The translations under genes were made by a program, and so were the position numbers. Below the pieces are notes generated by a model. That model searched no databases. It worked only from the letters and a program-made list of their open reading frames with translations, and had not been told where the DNA came from. Positions 61,236 to 64,000 of a stretch of DNA of 64,000 bases are shown piece after piece. Source of the stretch: Streptomyces sp. ICBB 8177 (lineage in GTDB: Bacteria; Actinomycetota; Actinomycetes; Streptomycetales; Streptomycetaceae); contig NZ_NSKH01000023.1 in the NCBI RefSeq assembly GCF_003144095.1, positions 965,611 to 1,029,610 of the forward strand. Reading direction: 5' to 3'. How positions within the stretch are numbered: position 1 is the stretch's first letter; every line of letters begins with the position of its first letter.

Positions 61236-62603
61236 GTGGCAGACCGTACGCCGCCGCTGTCCGCAGCCGAACTGCGCCGCCTCGTCGACTCCGGCGAGAT
61301 CGACACCGTCGTGCTGGCCTTCACCGACATGCAGGGGCGCCTGCAGGGCAAGCGCTTCGCGGCACGCTTCTTCCTCGACGACGTCCTCGACCACGGCACC
61401 GAGGGCTGCAACTACCTGCTCGCCGTCGACGCCGAGATGAACACCGTCGACGGCTACGCGATGTCCTCCTGGGAGCGCGGATACGGCGACTTCGCCATGC
61501 ACCCTGACCTCGCCACGCTGCGCCGCACCCCCTGGAACCCCGGCACCGCCATGGTCACCGCCGACCTCGCCTGGCACGACGGCACCCCGGTCACGGCCTC
61601 CCCGCGGCAGATCCTGCGCCGCCAGCTCGACCGGCTCGCCGAACGCGGCTGGAGCGCGCAGGTCGGCACCGAGCTGGAGTTCATGGTCTTCAACGACTCC
61701 TACGAGGACGCCTGGAGCCGCGGCTACCGGGCGATGAACCCGGCCAACCAGTACAACGTCGACTACTCCGTCCTCGGCACCGGCCGCGTCGAGCCGCTGC
61801 TGCGGCGCATCCGCAACGAGATGGCCGCCGCGGGCATGACGGTGGAGTCCGCCAAGGGCGAGTGCAACCTCGGCCAGCACGAGATCGCCTTCCGCTACGA
61901 CGAGGCGCTCACCACCTGCGACCAGCACGTGATCTACAAGACCGGGGCCAAGGAGATCGCCGCGCAGTCCGGCAAGTCGCTCACCTTCATGGCGAAGTAC
62001 GACGAGCGCGAGGGCAACTCCTGCCACATCCACCTGTCGTTGCGCGACGAGGCCGGACATCCCGTCTTCGCCGACCCCAGCGGCGAGGCGGGCATGTCGA
62101 AGACCATGCGCCACTTCCTCGCGGGACAGCTCGCCGCGCTGCGTGAGTTCACCCTGCTGTACGCGCCGAACATCAACTCCTACAAGCGCTACCGCCCCGG
62201 CTCCTTCGCGCCCACCGCCGTCGCCTGGGGCCCCGACAACCGCACCTGCGCGCTGCGGGTCGTCGGCCACGGCCACTCGCTGCGCTTCGAGAACCGCGTA
62301 CCCGGCGGCGACGTCAACCCCTACCTGGCCGTGGCAGGACTGATCGCGGCGGGACTGCACGGCGTCGACGAGCGGCTGGAGTTGGAGGCCGCCTGTACCG
62401 GCAACGCCTACCGCGCGGACGCCGCCCACGTGCCCACCACCCTGCGCGAAGCCGCCGAGCTGTGGCGAAGCGGACCGCTGGCCAGGGCGGCCTTCGGCGA
62501 CGACGTGGTCGACCACTACGCCAACATGGCCCGCGTCGAGCAGGACGCGTACGACAGCGCCGTCACCGACTGGGAACGCTTCCGCTCCTTCGAACGCATG
62601 TGA
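61236..62603 (+). CDS. glnA4: Glutamine-synthetase-like gamma-glutamylmonoamide synthetase GlnA4
   Basis: A 455-residue type I glutamine-synthetase fold enzyme. In S. coelicolor the gene at this position (SCO1613) encodes GlnA4, which glutamylates ethanolamine instead of ammonia. Motifs: FTDMQGRLQGKRFAARFF near residue 30, GTELEFMVFND (about 145-155, metal binding), NLGQHEIAFRY, SCHIHLSLRDEAG and RPGSFAPTAVAWGPDNRTCA. The tyrosine segment of adenylylation in housekeeping GlnA is not clearly conserved (GNAYRADAAHV), so regulation by adenylylation is unlikely. GTG start at 61236 with AGGAGG upstream. Cotranscription with the downstream aldehyde dehydrogenase is probable. Confidence 0.9.
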   Translation: MADRTPPLSAAELRRLVDSGEIDTVVLAFTDMQGRLQGKRFAARFFLDDVLDHGTEGCNYLLAVDAEMNTVDGYAMSSWERGYGDFAMHPDLATLRRTPWNPGTAMVTADLAWHDGTPVTASPRQILRRQLDRLAERGWSAQVGTELEFMVFNDSYEDAWSRGYRAMNPANQYNVDYSVLGTGRVEPLLRRIRNEMAAAGMTVESAKGECNLGQHEIAFRYDEALTTCDQHVIYKTGAKEIAAQSGKSLTFMAKYDEREGNSCHIHLSLRDEAGHPVFADPSGEAGMSKTMRHFLAGQLAALREFTLLYAPNINSYKRYRPGSFAPTAVAWGPDNRTCALRVVGHGHSLRFENRVPGGDVNPYLAVAGLIAAGLHGVDERLELEAACTGNAYRADAAHVPTTLREAAELWRSGPLARAAFGDDVVDHYANMARVEQDAYDSAVTDWERFRSFERM

Positions 62604-62721
62604 CGTGACCGACGCAAGTGACGTGACGAGCCCGTTCGCGGCGCGCCGCAGCCGGTCGCCGTCGCCGCGGGTCCCACGACCCGTCGCCGCCCCCGGAGCC
62701 CCGCAGCCAAAGGAAACGCCC

Positions 62722-64000
62722 GTGCCCGACCAGCACCCCACCGAGCACCTCGTACTCAACCCGGCGACCGAGGAGTTGATCGCCACCGTCCCCGCCACGC
62801 CACCCGACGAGGTGGACGCCGCCGTCGCCAGGGCGGTGCGCGCGCAAGTCCGCTGGGCCGCCACCGCCCCCGCCGACCGGGCCCGGCTGCTGCGCCGGTT
62901 CGCGGCGGTGGTCGACCAGCACCGAGAGGAACTGGCCGAGTTGGAGGTCCGCGAGGCGGGCCATCCGATCGGCAACGCCCGCTGGGAGGCGGGCAACGTC
63001 CGCGACCTGCTTGAGTACGCCGCCGGGGGAGTGGAACGCCTCAACGGCGCACAGATCCCGGTGCCCGCAGGCCTGAACGTCACCTTCCATGAACCGCTGG
63101 GCGTCGTCGGCGTCATCGTGCCGTGGAACTTCCCGATGCCCATCGCCGGCTGGGCCACCGCCCCCGCGCTCGCCGCGGGCAACGCCGTCGTGCTCAAGCC
63201 CGCCGAGACCACCCCGCTCACCGCCCTGCGACTGGCCCAACTCGCCCTGGAATCCGGCCTGCCCGAGCACCTCTTCCAGGTACTGCCCGGAGCGGGCCCG
63301 GTCGCGGGGGCGGCGCTCGTCGACCACCCGGACGTCGCCAAGATCGTCTTCACCGGGTCCACGACGGTCGGCAAGCAGGTCATGGCCCGGTGCGCCGGGC
63401 AGGTCAAGCGGGTCACCCTGGAACTCGGCGGCAAGAGCCCCAACATCGTCTTCGCCGACGCCGACGTCGAGGTCGCCGCCCTGGCCGCGCCGATGGCGTT
63501 CCTCGACAACACCGGCCAGGACTGCTGCGCCCGCACCCGCATCCTGGTGCAGCGCTCCGTGTACGAGCGGTTCATGGAACTGCTGGAGCCCGCCGTGCTC
63601 GGCGTGACCGTGGGCGACCCGGCCGACCCGGCGACGGCGGTGGGCCCGCTGATCTCCGCCGCCCAGCGCGAACGCGTCCGCTCCCACGTCCCCGAGGACG
63701 CCCCGGCCGCCATCCGCGGCGAGGCCCCCTCCGGCAAGGGCTTCTGGTACCCGGCGACCGTGCTGACCGGCCTCGCGCCGGACGCGCCCGAGGTCACCGA
63801 GGAGATCTTCGGGCCGGTGGCCGTCGTGCTGCCCTTCGAGGACGAGGCGGACGCCGTGCGGCTGGCCAACGCCACCTCGTACGGGCTCGCCGGATCGCTG
63901 TGGACCCGCGACGTCGGCCGCGCGATCCGGGTCTCCCGCGCCGTCGCGGCGGGCAACCTGTCGGTCAACTCGCACAGCAGCGTGCGCTACTGGACCCCCT
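62722..64000 (+). CDS. Aldehyde dehydrogenase, cut by the window edge
   Basis: At least 426 residues of an NAD(P)-dependent aldehyde dehydrogenase; the stop codon lies beyond 64000. The start is GTG at 62722 with AAAGGAAA upstream. Present are VIVPWNFPMPIAGWATAPAL (cofactor site), KIVFTGSTTVGKQVM, catalytic Glu234 in TLELGGKSPNIVFAD, catalytic Cys268 in NTGQDCCARTRIL and EEIFGPVAVVLPF. It would oxidise the aldehyde formed from gamma-glutamyl-ethanolamine or a similar product in the pathway with glnA4, the hydrolase and the GntR regulator. It is 118 bases behind glnA4. Confidence 0.93.
   Translation, partial: MPDQHPTEHLVLNPATEELIATVPATPPDEVDAAVARAVRAQVRWAATAPADRARLLRRFAAVVDQHREELAELEVREAGHPIGNARWEAGNVRDLLEYAAGGVERLNGAQIPVPAGLNVTFHEPLGVVGVIVPWNFPMPIAGWATAPALAAGNAVVLKPAETTPLTALRLAQLALESGLPEHLFQVLPGAGPVAGAALVDHPDVAKIVFTGSTTVGKQVMARCAGQVKRVTLELGGKSPNIVFADADVEVAALAAPMAFLDNTGQDCCARTRILVQRSVYERFMELLEPAVLGVTVGDPADPATAVGPLISAAQRERVRSHVPEDAPAAIRGEAPSGKGFWYPATVLTGLAPDAPEVTEEIFGPVAVVLPFEDEADAVRLANATSYGLAGSLWTRDVGRAIRVSRAVAAGNLSVNSHSSVRYWTP

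Overview
The window is a stretch of very GC-rich actinomycete chromosome, almost certainly from Streptomyces or a close relative in the Streptomycetaceae. The evidence is the extreme G/C bias at third codon positions, a long chaplin, mycothiol ligase MshC, a GylR-controlled glycerol operon, a complete Pup-proteasome locus, and a gene order that, in reverse, follows the S. coelicolor region running from chpC through gyl, metH and the proteasome to tatC, helY and glnA4. I see no insertion sequence, prophage, tRNA, rRNA or CRISPR array; the layout is that of core chromosome.

Left part (1-13.2 kb): a cell-wall-anchored long chaplin with an unusual His/Pro/Cys-rich linker; two small divergent conserved genes; a RecD2-like protein whose ATPase motifs have decayed; an aldo/keto reductase; an F420-type flavin-independent oxidoreductase; an uncharacterised conserved gene; CorA. 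Then comes an actinobacterial cluster: histidine phosphatase, DUF3090 zinc-ribbon protein, SCO1664-type kinase-fold protein and MshC, with the ParA-interacting PAC2 protein ParJ convergent to it.

Middle-left (13.4-30.7 kb): glpF-glpK-glpD with its IclR-type regulator gylR; metH; a HAD phosphatase; a family 5 substrate-binding lipoprotein without permeases; an orphan NarL-type response regulator; a RecB-type nuclease with an Fe-S cysteine cluster; an M50 site-2 protease with CBS domains; TrmI; a small secreted protein.

Proteasome region (30.8-49.3 kb): a ferredoxin divergent from arc/mpa, then arc, dop, pup, prcB, prcA, an inserted LacI-regulator/MFS-exporter divergent pair, pafA, two FKBP isomerases (one a tandem lipoprotein), pafB and pafC, a small zinc-ribbon protein, a small membrane protein, tatC (with no tatA beside it) and helY. 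Together these encode pupylation (PafA), Pup maturation and depupylation (Dop), unfolding (ARC), proteolysis (PrcAB) and DNA-damage transcription activation (PafBC).

Right part (49.3-64 kb): an ADP-ribosylglycohydrolase; a siderophore-interacting protein behind an iron box; a 5'-3' exonuclease; a glycine-betaine ABC system with fused permease and binding protein; a signal-less metal-receptor-like protein; an FUSC-type membrane protein; a secreted HNH-type protein; and a monoamine (ethanolamine) gamma-glutamylation cluster: gamma-glutamyl hydrolase, GntR regulator, glnA4 and an aldehyde dehydrogenase cut by the window edge. Two matching inverted repeats flank the GntR gene.

The points most worth following up are the RecD2-like pseudo-helicase, the phosphatase/DUF3090/SCO1664/MshC/ParJ cluster, the paired GntR-type operators, the missing tatA, and the LacI/MFS insertion in the proteasome locus. 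Recurrent TANNNT boxes exactly 6-7 bases before start codons suggest that several genes here are transcribed as leaderless mRNAs.
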